Origin: Paludibacter sp.
GTDB taxonomy: Bacteria; Bacteroidota; Bacteroidia; Bacteroidales; Paludibacteraceae
Assembly (NCBI GenBank): GCA_028710415.1
Contig: JAQTUE010000004.1
Span: 124,001-188,000, forward strand
Reading direction: 5' to 3'
DNA: 64,000 bases
Positions 25,795 through 35,328 of this stretch are shown piece after piece. Every line of letters begins with the position of its first letter. The first letter of the stretch is position 1. The position numbers were made by a program, and so were the translations under genes. The notes beneath the pieces were generated by a model. That model searched no databases. It had not been told where the DNA came from and saw only the letters and a list, made by a program, of their open reading frames with translations.

Positions 25795-28700
25795 ATGATA
25801 GAACGTATCATCCATTTTTCAATAAAAAATAAATTTATTGTCGGGCTGTTTGTGGTCGTATTAATCGGGTGGGGGACTTACTCGCTCACAACTTTACCTA
25901 TTGATGCCATTCCGGATATTACAAATAACCAGGTGCAGGTCATTTCGTTGGCACCATCATTGGCTGTGCAGGAGGTTGAAAGCTTTATTACTGCTCCAAT
26001 CGAAGTCGCTGTGGCCAATATTCCCGACATAATCGAACTAAGGTCCATTTCCCGGTTGGGTCTGTCGGTAATTACCGTCGTATTTAAAGACGGGGTAGAT
26101 GTGTATTGGGCCCGCCAGCAATTGTCAGAACGATTAAAAGAAGCCGAGGAAAATATACCGGCAGGTTTGGCAAAAATAGAATTAGCTCCAATTTCCTCAG
26201 GTTTAGGCGAAATCTTCCAGTATCGACTGGCCGTTGATAAAGGGTACGAACACAAATTCACCCCTATGGAGCTGAGGACCTTGCAGGACTGGACTGTTCG
26301 CCGGGAGATGCTCGGAACACCGGGTGTTGCTGATATAAACAGCTATGGAGGATTTGTAAAGCAATACGAAGTAGCCATAAATCCAGAGATGCTTCGAAGC
26401 ATGAACCTGACACTTACTGACGTATTTCAGGCATTGGAACGGAATAACGAAAATACAGGAAGTGCTTACATTGATAAAAAACCTACCGCTTATTTTATCC
26501 GGGGTATTGGACTGGTAAAAACCCTGGAGGATATTGAAAAGATTGTTGTAAAAAGTAATGCATCCGGAATGCCGGTTTTAATCCGCGATATTGCCACTGT
26601 ACAATATGGAAATTCTACACGATACGGTGCTTTAGTGGTGGATTCCACCGAAGCCGTTGGAGGTGTGGTCATGATGCTCAAAGGAGCAAACGCGCACGAA
26701 GTAATTGCAAACGTTGAAACCCGTATTGAATCCATTCAAAAATCACTTCCTAAAGGTGTGAAAATTGAATCTTTCCTGAAACGATCCGATTTAGTAGGCC
26801 GTGCAATTGGTACCGTTTCACGAAACCTGATTGAAGGGGCTTTAATCGTAATTTTCATACTGATTTTGTTCTTGGGGAATATGCGGGCCGGACTTATTGT
26901 AGCCTCGGTAATTCCTCTTTCTATGCTTTTTGCGGTTTCGATGATGCAACTGGTCGGGGTATCGGGCAACTTAATGAGCCTTGGGGCCATTGATTTTGGG
27001 TTGATTGTAGATGGTGCGGTCATAATAGTGGAAAGTGTGGTGCATCGAATCTCTATGAGTAAACACCACCATCCGGGCATTAAAAGACTCTCGCAGGAAC
27101 AAATGGATGAAACTGTGTTTGAATCGGCAAAAAGAATGATGAGTTCTGCCACTTTCGGACAAATTATTATCCTGATCGTATATGTTCCAATTATGGCATT
27201 GGTTGGCATTGAAGGGAAAATGTTCCGTCCAATGGCCCAGGTAGTATCTTTTGCTTTAATAGGTGCAACCATTCTATCGTTGACCTATGTGCCGATGGTA
27301 TCAACTTTGTTCCTGAGTAAAAATACGGAACACAAGCCTAATTTTTCAGACAGAATGATGCTCTGGTTTCACAAAGCATTTAATCCGATCATCCAATTTG
27401 CATTAAAACGTAAATTGCTGGTATCGGTTTCAGTAATTTCTATTTTCATCGGAAGCCTGTTTATTTTCAGCAATCTGGGTGGAGAGTTTATACCCCAGCT
27501 GGAGGAAGGTGACCTGGCAGCAGGAGTCATTACTTTGCAGGGAGGTTCGCTTACCAATACCATTGATCAGGTTCAAAAGGCCAATAAGATTTTGCTAAAA
27601 AACTTTCCTGAGATTAAACATGCTGTTTGTAAGATTGGGGCAGGTGAAATACCAACCGACCCAACACCTATGGAAACCGGTGATTACATTATTACACTGA
27701 AAGATAAAAGTGAATGGACTTCAGCCGAAACACGTGAAGAGTTGATTGCAAAAATGGAAGAAGCTTTGATACCGCTGGCAGGTGTAAAATTTGAATTCCA
27801 ACAGCCGATACAAATGCGTTTCAATGAATTGCTGTCCGGATCAAAACAGGATATTGCCGTAAAAATATTTGGTGATGACCTGACTACCCTGGCTGAAAAA
27901 GCAGCAACTGTTGAAAAAATTATTCAGAAAGTTGAGGGGGTAACTGATATTAATGTGGAAAAAGTGACCGGTTTGGCACAGGTACAGGTTGAATATAAAC
28001 GGGACAGGCTGGCACAATACGGTCTATCGATTGAAGAAGTAAACCGTGTCTTGCGGGCAGCATTTGCAGGTAGCCAGGCAGGTGTGGTATTCGACGAAGA
28101 AAAACGCTTCGGATTAGTAGTCAGGTTGGATAAGGATTACCGCCAGAGCATTGATGATGTAAAAAACCTTTCGGTTGCCTTACCCAACGGTGGACAGATT
28201 CCATTCGAACAAATAGCCGATGTTCAAATAAAATCAGGCCCTGCACAGGTATCGCGCGAAAATACCAAACGCCGTATAACCGTTGGGTTTAACGTCCGTA
28301 ACAGGGATGTACAAACGGTGATCAACGAAGTTACCCAACAAATTGACCGGGAGGTGAAACTGCCTACAGGATACTATATATCCTATGGAGGTCAGTTCCA
28401 GAATCTTCTGGCTGCAAAAGAACGTCTGGCAATAGCAGTACCGGTTGCATTGCTGCTCATATTTGTACTGTTGTTTTTTACTTTCCATTCCGTGAAACAA
28501 ACCCTGTTGATATATACCGCGGTACCAATGTCGCTTATTGGAGGAATCCTGGCTTTATGGATACGGGGAATGAATTTTTCGATATCAGCAGGCGTTGGCT
28601 TTATTGCATTATTTGGTATCGCCGTGTTGAATGGCATTGTGCTTATTGCTGAGTTTAACCGGCTTGAAAAGGACGGAATTACCGATATTTATGAAAGGGT

Positions 28701-30186
28701 ATCAAAAGGTCTTAATACACGGCTTCGTCCGGTAATTATGACAGCTGCCGTTGCTTCACTAGGCTTCCTGCCTATGGCTTTGTCTACCTCTGCGGGTGCA
28801 GAAGTTCAAAAACCATTAGCTACAGTGGTTATAGGAGGTTTAATTACTGCTACTTTTTTGACTTTAGTGGTTTTGCCAATCTTTTATATTTTCTTTTCTA
28901 CTATTTCGTTCAAATCAATTTTTAAACGGAAACAGGTAAAATCATTGACAGTAATTCTAATGTTTGTTGTAGGTTCGTTGCAATTGAACTCAATCAATGC
29001 GCAACAAATTAAAACCATAAATCTGAAACAAGCAGTACAAATGGCATTGGACAGTAATTTGTCCGTACGTTCATCAAGATACTCGGTGGAAGCTCAAAAA
29101 GCATTGAAAGGTGCTTCCTGGGATATTCCAAAGACAAGCTTTGAGGGACAATACGGACAATTTAACTCCTATAGCAAAGACAATAGCTTCACCGTATCCC
29201 AATCATTTGCTTTTCCGACGGTTTACATGTATCAGAACAAGCTGGCGAAAGCAAATATCAAAAGCAGCGAATGGCAATTGAAAACATCACAACTGGAAAT
29301 TGCTACCCAGGTGAAACAGATTTACTGGCAATTGGCTTACCTGTATTCAAAGCAAAAATTATTTGCCTATCAGGATAGTTTGTATTCAGGTTTTCAGAGG
29401 GCAGCTGAACTCAGGTTAAAGACCGGTGAAACTAATCGGCTCGAAATGATTTCAGCCCGTTCACAAAGCCTGGAAATTAAAAACCAGTTAAGGCAAATAA
29501 ATGCAGATTTTATCATTTGTAACCAGAAGCTTCAGACTATTTTGAATGTTGAGGCAACCCTGTACCCTGTTGATACTGTGTTACACCGCATCGAGTATTT
29601 GCAGGCAGGTGACAATTCGGTATTAACCGGAAATCCAACTGTTGGTTATGCCAATCAACAAATAGAAGTTTCCCGTTTGGAAAAGAAGCTTGAAAGCAGC
29701 CGTGCATTACCCGATTTAAGTATCGGATATTTTAGCCAAACCATTCAGGGCTCCCAGGAGGTGAATGGAATACCCCGTACGTTTACAAGTGGTGACCGTT
29801 TTACAGGAATCCAGGCAGGTATTGCTGTTCCAATTTGGTTTACACCTTTTGCAGCAAAAACAAAGGCTGCAAAGTTTAAAGAAAAAGTGGCACAAACAAA
29901 TGCAGAGAATTATTCGAAATCACTCGAAGGTAACTATCGGACACTTATCCTGGAATTCGGGAAGAACAACAACAGTGTTGATTATTACGAAAAACAGGCA
30001 ATCCCTGAAGCCGATTTAATTATTGAACAGGCCACGAAAAGTTATAAGGCCGGAGCAATGGATTATCTGGAATACATCCTGAGCCTGAATCGTGCGTTAG
30101 GTATTAAGCAAAACTATCTGGATGCAATCAACAATTATAATCAAACCATTATCTCCTTAGATTTTATAACAGGAAAAATCTTTTAA
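25795..30186 (+). CDS. czcA: Heavy-metal efflux RND pump fused to TolC-like outer-membrane channel
   Basis: 1463-residue fusion. Residues 1-1040 are a CzcA/CusA-type proton-driven pump with 12 transmembrane helices, two periplasmic loops, and the TM4 motif DFGLIVDGAVIIVES, of the DFGxxxDGAxxxVE divalent-metal (Zn/Co/Cd) type rather than the Cu/Ag type. Residues about 1044-1069 look like a complete signal peptide (KRKQVK, hydrophobic stretch, SINAQ). Residues 1070-1463 are an outer-membrane factor (TolC/CzcC-like) with long helical segments such as LKQAVQMALDSNLSVRSSRYS. CzcA-TolC fusions are common in this phylum. The adaptor gene follows 12 nt downstream, completing the tripartite system. 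Confidence 0.92.
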   Translation: MIERIIHFSIKNKFIVGLFVVVLIGWGTYSLTTLPIDAIPDITNNQVQVISLAPSLAVQEVESFITAPIEVAVANIPDIIELRSISRLGLSVITVVFKDGVDVYWARQQLSERLKEAEENIPAGLAKIELAPISSGLGEIFQYRLAVDKGYEHKFTPMELRTLQDWTVRREMLGTPGVADINSYGGFVKQYEVAINPEMLRSMNLTLTDVFQALERNNENTGSAYIDKKPTAYFIRGIGLVKTLEDIEKIVVKSNASGMPVLIRDIATVQYGNSTRYGALVVDSTEAVGGVVMMLKGANAHEVIANVETRIESIQKSLPKGVKIESFLKRSDLVGRAIGTVSRNLIEGALIVIFILILFLGNMRAGLIVASVIPLSMLFAVSMMQLVGVSGNLMSLGAIDFGLIVDGAVIIVESVVHRISMSKHHHPGIKRLSQEQMDETVFESAKRMMSSATFGQIIILIVYVPIMALVGIEGKMFRPMAQVVSFALIGATILSLTYVPMVSTLFLSKNTEHKPNFSDRMMLWFHKAFNPIIQFALKRKLLVSVSVISIFIGSLFIFSNLGGEFIPQLEEGDLAAGVITLQGGSLTNTIDQVQKANKILLKNFPEIKHAVCKIGAGEIPTDPTPMETGDYIITLKDKSEWTSAETREELIAKMEEALIPLAGVKFEFQQPIQMRFNELLSGSKQDIAVKIFGDDLTTLAEKAATVEKIIQKVEGVTDINVEKVTGLAQVQVEYKRDRLAQYGLSIEEVNRVLRAAFAGSQAGVVFDEEKRFGLVVRLDKDYRQSIDDVKNLSVALPNGGQIPFEQIADVQIKSGPAQVSRENTKRRITVGFNVRNRDVQTVINEVTQQIDREVKLPTGYYISYGGQFQNLLAAKERLAIAVPVALLLIFVLLFFTFHSVKQTLLIYTAVPMSLIGGILALWIRGMNFSISAGVGFIALFGIAVLNGIVLIAEFNRLEKDGITDIYERVSKGLNTRLRPVIMTAAVASLGFLPMALSTSAGAEVQKPLATVVIGGLITATFLTLVVLPIFYIFFSTISFKSIFKRKQVKSLTVILMFVVGSLQLNSINAQQIKTINLKQAVQMALDSNLSVRSSRYSVEAQKALKGASWDIPKTSFEGQYGQFNSYSKDNSFTVSQSFAFPTVYMYQNKLAKANIKSSEWQLKTSQLEIATQVKQIYWQLAYLYSKQKLFAYQDSLYSGFQRAAELRLKTGETNRLEMISARSQSLEIKNQLRQINADFIICNQKLQTILNVEATLYPVDTVLHRIEYLQAGDNSVLTGNPTVGYANQQIEVSRLEKKLESSRALPDLSIGYFSQTIQGSQEVNGIPRTFTSGDRFTGIQAGIAVPIWFTPFAAKTKAAKFKEKVAQTNAENYSKSLEGNYRTLILEFGKNNNSVDYYEKQAIPEADLIIEQATKSYKAGAMDYLEYILSLNRALGIKQNYLDAINNYNQTIISLDFITGKIF

Positions 30187-30198
30187 TAAATACCCATT

Positions 30199-31380
30199 AT
30201 GACAAAATATAAAATTAGTTCACCAATCTTTATTTTAGTTTTACTCATTGCACTATCGTCCTGCAATGGCGGCAAAAAGCCTGTTGAAGCTAAAGCTGAA
30301 GAAATTATTCCGGAAAACATAGTAGAATTACGTGAGGACCAGATAAAACTTGCCAACATTGAAATGGGAGCAATTGATTTGAAGTCGATGAGTGGAACGC
30401 TGAAAGTAAATGGTACCGTGTCAGTAGCCCCACAAAATCTGGCAACAGTTTGTATGCCTATGGGAGGATTTGTAAAAAGCACAAACCTTATGCCCGGTAA
30501 CGTTGTAAGAAAAGGGCAGACTCTGGCCATCCTGGAGAATCAGGAGTTTATTGATATCCAACAAAATTACCTGGAAGCAAAAAATAAATTAGAACTGGCT
30601 AAAGCAGATTATGATCGTCAAAACGAACTTTACAAGAGTGATGTATCTTCTCAAAAAAGCATGCAACAGGTTGCTTCCAATTACAAAAGCCTTAAGGTTC
30701 AGGTGAAAGCATTGGAACAAAAGCTGACATTAATCGGCATCAACCCGAACCGTATGAACGAGGATAATATAAGCCGTTCCGTGGCATTAGTATCTCCAAT
30801 CTCGGGATATGTAAAAGCTGTAAATGTAAGTATCGGCAAATCGGTATCAGGTTCTGATGTTTTGTTTGAGATAGTAAACAGCGACAAACTTTTTCTGGAA
30901 CTTACACTCTTTGAAAAGGATGCAGATAAAGTATCGAACGGTGAGAAGATTCGCTTCTTTATTAATAATGAGACCGAAAAACACGAAGCTGTCATCTATC
31001 AAACCGGAAAGTCGATTAACAATGATAAGACCTACAAGGTTTATGCAAATGTAATTGGCCGTTGTAAGAATATGCTGCCGGGAATGTATGTAAATGCTGT
31101 TATCCAGGCCAAAAGCAATCAGGTAACCTCTGTACCTTCGGAAGCCATAGTAAGCTTCGAGGACAAAGATTATATTTTTGTTTTTGAAAGAAACAAAGTT
31201 GAAGCAGGCAAACCATTTACCGAGTACCGCATGATACAAGTACAGAAAGGCGTTTCGGATGATGGATATACTGAAATCATATTGCCTGAAAGCTTCAACT
31301 ACAAAGCTTCAAAGGTAGTACTGAAAGGTGCCTACAACCTGCTTTCAGCAAAGAAAAATGCAGGTGAAATGAGCTGTTGA
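30199..31380 (+). CDS. czcB: RND efflux periplasmic adaptor (CzcB/CusB type) lipoprotein
   Basis: Membrane-fusion protein that links the inner-membrane pump to the outer-membrane channel. The N-terminus ILVLLIALSSCNGG is a lipoprotein signal (lipobox LSSC). Residues about 90-115 (GGFVKSTNLMPGNVVRKGQTLAILEN) and 190-215 (SPISGYVKAVNVSIGKSV) are the two halves of the lipoyl/barrel-sandwich domain, with the coiled-coil hairpin (NYLEAKNKLELAKADYDRQN) between them and beta-barrel and membrane-proximal domains after. Twelve nucleotides separate it from the pump gene, so the two are co-transcribed. A histidine-rich metal-chaperone tail is absent. Confidence 0.92.
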   Translation: MTKYKISSPIFILVLLIALSSCNGGKKPVEAKAEEIIPENIVELREDQIKLANIEMGAIDLKSMSGTLKVNGTVSVAPQNLATVCMPMGGFVKSTNLMPGNVVRKGQTLAILENQEFIDIQQNYLEAKNKLELAKADYDRQNELYKSDVSSQKSMQQVASNYKSLKVQVKALEQKLTLIGINPNRMNEDNISRSVALVSPISGYVKAVNVSIGKSVSGSDVLFEIVNSDKLFLELTLFEKDADKVSNGEKIRFFINNETEKHEAVIYQTGKSINNDKTYKVYANVIGRCKNMLPGMYVNAVIQAKSNQVTSVPSEAIVSFEDKDYIFVFERNKVEAGKPFTEYRMIQVQKGVSDDGYTEIILPESFNYKASKVVLKGAYNLLSAKKNAGEMSC

Positions 31381-31465
31381 TAATTGCAAATTTAATTTTA
31401 AATAAGATATGAAAAAATATTTTTAAAATAATAACAACTGTTATTTCACAACCTGAAAATTTTAC

Positions 31466-31473
31466 TAACTTTG
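31466..31473 (+). promoter_or_regulatory. Putative -7 element for the Cys/Lys-rich protein
   Basis: TAACTTTG matches TAnnTTTG and is 67 nt upstream of the start at 31541. The -33 region (TTATTTC) is weak. It suggests that the gene can be expressed independently of the pump operon. Confidence 0.4.
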
Positions 31474-31540
31474 TGCCATCAATATCTAACTAATAATATC
31501 TCAATTCATTACTAATCAGTAACATTTAAACAAATTAAAA

Positions 31541-31888
31541 ATGAAAAAGAAAATTGCAATTTTATCGCTTATCGCTATTTTTATTTCTGTTGGATCAATA
31601 AACGCTCAGACAAAAACAGTAACAAAAACAACTACTAAAACTGAAGTCAAAACAGACAAGAAAGCAGTAACACCAACGCCTGCCTGTTGTAAAACTAAGA
31701 CTGCTGAATGCTGTAAAGGCAAAACAGCTGCAGAATGTAAAAACATGACTGCGAAAGAAAAAGCTGAATGTGCTGCAAAATGCAGTAAAGAAACAGCTAA
31801 AACAGGAGCAAAAGCTTGTACCGAAGGAACAACCAAAACCTGTGACAAAAAAGTTGTAACTAAAACAACTGTTGTCGCAAAGAAATAA
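31541..31888 (+). CDS. Exported Cys/Lys-rich protein, putative metal binder
   Basis: 115-residue protein with a Sec signal peptide ending SINAQ, then a low-complexity mature part of Lys, Thr, Ala and nine cysteines arranged in CC and CxxxC-like pairs (PACCKTKTAECCKGK, AECAAKCSKE). No fold family recognised. The spacing of cysteines and the position 160 nt after a divalent-metal efflux system suggest periplasmic metal binding or buffering, but this is inference; the repeats could also form disulfides. A good terminator follows. Confidence 0.65.
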   Translation: MKKKIAILSLIAIFISVGSINAQTKTVTKTTTKTEVKTDKKAVTPTPACCKTKTAECCKGKTAAECKNMTAKEKAECAAKCSKETAKTGAKACTEGTTKTCDKKVVTKTTVVAKK

Positions 31889-31910
31889 GTTTCTTTAAAT
31901 CATAGATTTA

Positions 31911-31932
31911 AGCCTCGATGGATATCGGGGCT
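31911..31932 (+). terminator. Rho-independent terminator
   Basis: A 9-bp stem AGCCTCGAT/ATCGGGGCT (31911-31919 with 31924-31932, one G-T pair) with loop GGAT is followed by a run of seven T. It ends the Cys-rich gene transcript. The run of T is also the -33 region of the next promoter. Confidence 0.9.
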
Positions 31933-31935
31933 TTT

Positions 31936-31966
31936 TTTGTGCATCAAATTATTTGATTTACCTTTG
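31936..31966 (+). promoter_or_regulatory. Consensus promoter for the GSCFA gene
   Basis: TTTG (31936-31939), a 19-nt spacer and TACCTTTG (31959-31966) match the Bacteroidota consensus exactly. Transcription would start about 20 nt before the ATG at 31995, which rules out the upstream in-frame TTG at 31953 as the start. Confidence 0.75.
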
Positions 31967-31994
31967 TAGAGAGAATACAGATAATTTTAAAAAT

Positions 31995-32945
31995 ATGTTT
32001 CAAACAAGAGTAGAAATCCCGGTATCGGAGTTTAAAATATCATTCGAGGATAACATCATGTCTTTGGGTTCATGTTTTGCTGAAAATATAGGCAAGAAAA
32101 TGAAGGATGTCTGTTTTGAAGCTGATATCAATCCTTTCGGAGTACTATTTAATCCTGTATCTATTTGCAACAGTTTAGAAATATTACTCCATGATAAAAT
32201 TTTCACAAAAGAGGATATCTTCGAATATAAATCTCTGTGGCAGAGTTTCTCGCACAGCAGTTTATTTTCAGACAGTACTGCCGAAGGCTGTTTAAGTAAA
32301 ATAAATGACAGGTTGAATGATGCCAGGACATTTCTGGGTAAAGCGAATATACTCCTGATAACTTTTGGGACAGCCTGGGTATTTGAAGACAAAAAGAGTG
32401 GTAGGGTAGTCTCAAACTGTCATAAGTTGCCTGCAGGCGAATTTATAAGAAGACGATTAACTGTAGAAGAAATTGTTGCTGATTATACCCTGTTAATCAA
32501 TAAGCTTCAATCGGTATTACCGGCTCTCACCATAATTTTCAGTGTTAGCCCGGTCCGTCACTGGAAGGACGGTGCACATGATAATAATATCAGTAAAAGC
32601 ACCTTGTTGTTGGCTATTGATGAACTTCAAACGAAACTTCAAAAAGTACATTACTTTCCAGCCTATGAAATTCAGATGGATGAGTTGCGCGATTATCGGT
32701 TCTATGCTCCGGATATGCTGCACCCTTCGGATGTAGCAGTCGATTATATCTGGAACCGCTTCTCAGAAACTTATTTCTCCAGGCAAACTGAGGCACTTAA
32801 AAAAAGACTGGAACAACTGAAGTCGGATTTAACCCACAGGCCCATGCATCCTGATTCAATTGAATACGTAAAGTTTTTAGATAAAACAGAAAAGCGAAGA
32901 GAAGATTTGATTCATGAATTTCCTTTTCTTTTAAACCGCATTTAA
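31995..32945 (+). CDS. GSCFA-domain protein (SGNH-like hydrolase)
   Basis: 316-residue protein named for its motif: IMSLGSCFAENIGKKM near residue 25 contains GSCFA, the block-I equivalent of SGNH/GDSL esterases. ITFGTAWVFE and FSVSPVRHWKDG are further conserved blocks, and the C-terminal YAPDMLHPSDVAVDYIW includes the D-x-x-H triad end. There is no signal peptide. The family is widespread in Bacteroidota but its substrate is not established; acyl-ester or acetyl hydrolysis or transfer is inferred. The start at 31995 is chosen from the promoter position. Confidence 0.88.
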   Translation: MFQTRVEIPVSEFKISFEDNIMSLGSCFAENIGKKMKDVCFEADINPFGVLFNPVSICNSLEILLHDKIFTKEDIFEYKSLWQSFSHSSLFSDSTAEGCLSKINDRLNDARTFLGKANILLITFGTAWVFEDKKSGRVVSNCHKLPAGEFIRRRLTVEEIVADYTLLINKLQSVLPALTIIFSVSPVRHWKDGAHDNNISKSTLLLAIDELQTKLQKVHYFPAYEIQMDELRDYRFYAPDMLHPSDVAVDYIWNRFSETYFSRQTEALKKRLEQLKSDLTHRPMHPDSIEYVKFLDKTEKRREDLIHEFPFLLNRI

Positions 32946-32950
32946 TAAAA

Positions 32951-32984
32951 AGAGAGCCTTTTCAACTGAATGAAGAGGCTCTCT
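32951..32984. terminator. Bidirectional terminator
   Basis: A 12-bp stem AGAGAGCCTTTT/AAGAGGCTCTCT (32951-32962 with 32973-32984, one G-T pair) has A's on its left flank, giving a U-tract for the leftward exuT transcript (stop 33010). It also follows the rightward GSCFA gene (stop 32945). Confidence 0.8.
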
Positions 32985-33009
32985 TACGATTTATTAGACT
33001 ATCAAACTA

Positions 33010-34443
33010 TTATAAATCGGTAATAGGTTTATGTTTCGGTACTAATACTTTCATAACTACCCAGGCAATTAAATAGGCTGAGGCACACAATCCAAACATA
33101 ATGCCGTAGGCTGTCTGAACATGGCTCTGCACCAATGCCTGTGCTGCATCACCAACAAGATGTTGAGCTGCTACTGCTGCTTCTCCGATACCTTTAAAAT
33201 GATCAGTCAGGCGACCCGCAAACTGTTGTACCAATACACCACCAATACCACCTGCAAGACCGCCAATTCCGGTTACTGAACCAACTGATTTTTTAGGAAA
33301 CATATCTGATACAGTTGTAAATAAGTTAGCTGACCAAGCTTGATGGGCAGCTGCCCCGATACAAATTACAATTAAAGCATAGATATAAGCGTTAGCTCCA
33401 AAATGTTGCACATTTCCAAAATAGGGGGTAAGTATCAAAACCATTGGTAAGGCTGCAATAATAAGCATGGCAGTCATACGTGCTTTGTAAGCTTCCATAC
33501 CCTTGTTCATAAAAAACATAGGGAATCCACCTCCTGATACACTACCTACAATGGCAACTCCGTAAACAACAAACAACGGAATCATGATAGCATGGCCTTC
33601 CATATTAAATTGTTGTTTCATAAAGTCTGGTAACCAGAATAATAAAAACCACCAGATACCATCTGTCATAAATTTACCAAAGACAAATGCCCAGGTTTGT
33701 TTATAATTAAATAAACGATACCATGGAACTTTAGTTGCAACTTCATCTTCATCGGAAGGAACCACAACAACATCATCACTGTGTATATAATCGTATTCCG
33801 GTTTTAAAAGACGTTTTTGTTTTTTAGGGGTATCGTATAACAGAAACCAGAAAATCAACCAGATCAGACCAACTAGACCGGTGATGATATAAGCCATTTG
33901 CCATCCTTTAATTGCTCCGTTAAACCAAACGGCATAAGCAATTGCCGGAACAGCCAATGAAGCTATCATAGCACCTACATTTGATCCTGAATTGAAAATA
34001 CCAATTGCCAGGGCACGTTCTTTTTTTGGAAACCACTCAGCGATAGTTTTATTGGATGCCGGGAAGTTACCTGCCTCACCAATTCCAAATAATGAACGGA
34101 TAGCTGCATGTACCATTGCCATGCTGCCTGCAAATGCATTTAAAATACCAAATATTGACCACACAATTAATGATAAGGCTAGTCCAAGTTTTGTACCTAT
34201 CTTATCAATCACAAATCCTGCAAAGAAAGTCATGATGGCATAAAAGCCGGTAAACAACGAAGTAACAAGTGCAAAATCGGTATTCGTCCATGCAAGGCCA
34301 CCTTCAGCTAAGGGTCTCGAAAATAATGGTTTCAAGTAACCTATTACCTGACGATCCATGTAATTAATTGTGGTTGCAAAGAAAAGTAATCCGACAATTG
34401 TCCACCGGTAATTTCCGATTTTCTCTGCTGTTGATTTGTTCAT
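33010..34443 (-). CDS. exuT: Hexuronate MFS importer (ExuT-like)
   Basis: Major facilitator transporter, 477 residues, 12 transmembrane helices. NYMDRQVIGYLKP in TM1 and the loop motif RSLFGIGEAGNFPASNKTIAEWFPKKERALAIG are hallmarks of the anion:cation symporter (ACS) family that includes ExuT. It imports glucuronate/galacturonate or similar hexuronates with protons. A cytoplasmic loop between TM6 and TM7 contains an acidic insert (HSDDVVVVPSDEDEVATK). It is the last gene of uxaC-kdgK-eda-exuT, 33 nt after eda. Confidence 0.88.
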   Translation of the reverse strand: MNKSTAEKIGNYRWTIVGLLFFATTINYMDRQVIGYLKPLFSRPLAEGGLAWTNTDFALVTSLFTGFYAIMTFFAGFVIDKIGTKLGLALSLIVWSIFGILNAFAGSMAMVHAAIRSLFGIGEAGNFPASNKTIAEWFPKKERALAIGIFNSGSNVGAMIASLAVPAIAYAVWFNGAIKGWQMAYIITGLVGLIWLIFWFLLYDTPKKQKRLLKPEYDYIHSDDVVVVPSDEDEVATKVPWYRLFNYKQTWAFVFGKFMTDGIWWFLLFWLPDFMKQQFNMEGHAIMIPLFVVYGVAIVGSVSGGGFPMFFMNKGMEAYKARMTAMLIIAALPMVLILTPYFGNVQHFGANAYIYALIVICIGAAAHQAWSANLFTTVSDMFPKKSVGSVTGIGGLAGGIGGVLVQQFAGRLTDHFKGIGEAAVAAQHLVGDAAQALVQSHVQTAYGIMFGLCASAYLIAWVVMKVLVPKHKPITDL

Positions 34444-34476
34444 AAGGTATTTTTTTAAAAGTAAAATATTAGTAAA

Positions 34477-35142
34477 TTATTTACGTATTTTTTTTACAAT
34501 TGCCAAAGCGTCGCTGCATAATTTTGTAATGCCTGACCAATCTTCAGCTTTAATCATTTCAGCAGGAAAAAGATTAGATCCCATTCCCACACAGGTGACA
34601 CCGGCATCAAACCAGGTTTTTAAATTAGCTTCTTCGGGTTTTACTCCGCCTGTAACCATCAGATTCGACCAGGGCATTGGTGCTTTAAGTCCTTTTACAA
34701 ATCCTGCACCCAATACATCTCCGGGAAAAACTTTGCAAAGATCGCAACCCATTTCCTGTGCAAATCCAACTTCAGAGACACTCCCACAACCCGGAGCATA
34801 AGGAATCAACCTGCGATTGGCCACTTTTGCCACTTCAGGGTTGAATAGCGGACCTACAATAAAGTTTGCGCCAATCTGTATGTATAAGGCTGCTGTAGGG
34901 GCATCTACTATAGAACCGATACCCATAATCATTTCAGGGCATTCTTTGGCAGCATATTTTACCAGTTCCCCAAAAACTTCATGGGCAAACTCACCACGGT
35001 TGGTAAATTCGAAGGCACGAACGCCACCTTCATAACATGCCTTTACAATTTTTTTTGATACTTCAATGTCGCTGCTGTAAAATACCGGCACAATACCGGT
35101 TTCTTTCATAGCTGTGAGTACTTGAATCTTATTGAACTTCAT
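34477..35142 (-). CDS. eda: 2-keto-3-deoxy-6-phosphogluconate aldolase
   Basis: Class I aldolase that splits KDPG into pyruvate and glyceraldehyde 3-phosphate, the last step of hexuronate breakdown. The 221-residue (beta/alpha)8 protein shows [11 protein letters not shown] (the glutamate-containing strand), [32 protein letters not shown] and DLCKVFPGD with the Schiff-base lysine; VTGGVKPEE forms the phosphate site. It is between kdgK and exuT. A 22-bp inverted repeat pair (35159-35180/35304-35325) occupies the 186-bp gap to kdgK. Confidence 0.92.
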   Translation of the reverse strand: MKFNKIQVLTAMKETGIVPVFYSSDIEVSKKIVKACYEGGVRAFEFTNRGEFAHEVFGELVKYAAKECPEMIMGIGSIVDAPTAALYIQIGANFIVGPLFNPEVAKVANRRLIPYAPGCGSVSEVGFAQEMGCDLCKVFPGDVLGAGFVKGLKAPMPWSNLMVTGGVKPEEANLKTWFDAGVTCVGMGSNLFPAEMIKAEDWSGITKLCSDALAIVKKIRK

Positions 35143-35158
35143 ATTTTTATTTTAATTG

Positions 35159-35325
35159 ACCCCTAACCCCTAAAGGGGAATAAGAGATATTAGTATGAAT
35201 AACCCCAACCCTTTATGGGTTAGAGTTATTTGTTTTATTTGTGAATATTGTACTAAAGATTAAATATTTAGTAAGAGCAATTTAATAGCCGAAACTAAAT
35301 TAGTTCCCCTTTAGGGGTTAGGGGT
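35159..35325. repeat. CCCCTAAAGGGG bracket repeat between kdgK and eda
   Basis: Two perfectly inverted 22-bp arms, ACCCCTAACCCCTAAAGGGG plus AA (35159-35180) and its complement (35304-35325), bracket about 120 bp. Each arm is itself partly palindromic (CCCCTTTAGGGG). An additional degenerate AACCCCAACCCTTTATGGGTT hairpin lies at 35201-35222. The right arm stops 3 nt from the kdgK stop codon. The same arms recur at 61046-61150 and near 62777-62798. Confidence 0.85.
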
Positions 35326-35328
35326 TAT

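Noticed and set aside
26736..27272. 178-codon minus-strand frame within the RND pump gene
   Set aside because: Antisense shadow; low-complexity Ile/Thr/Ser composition.
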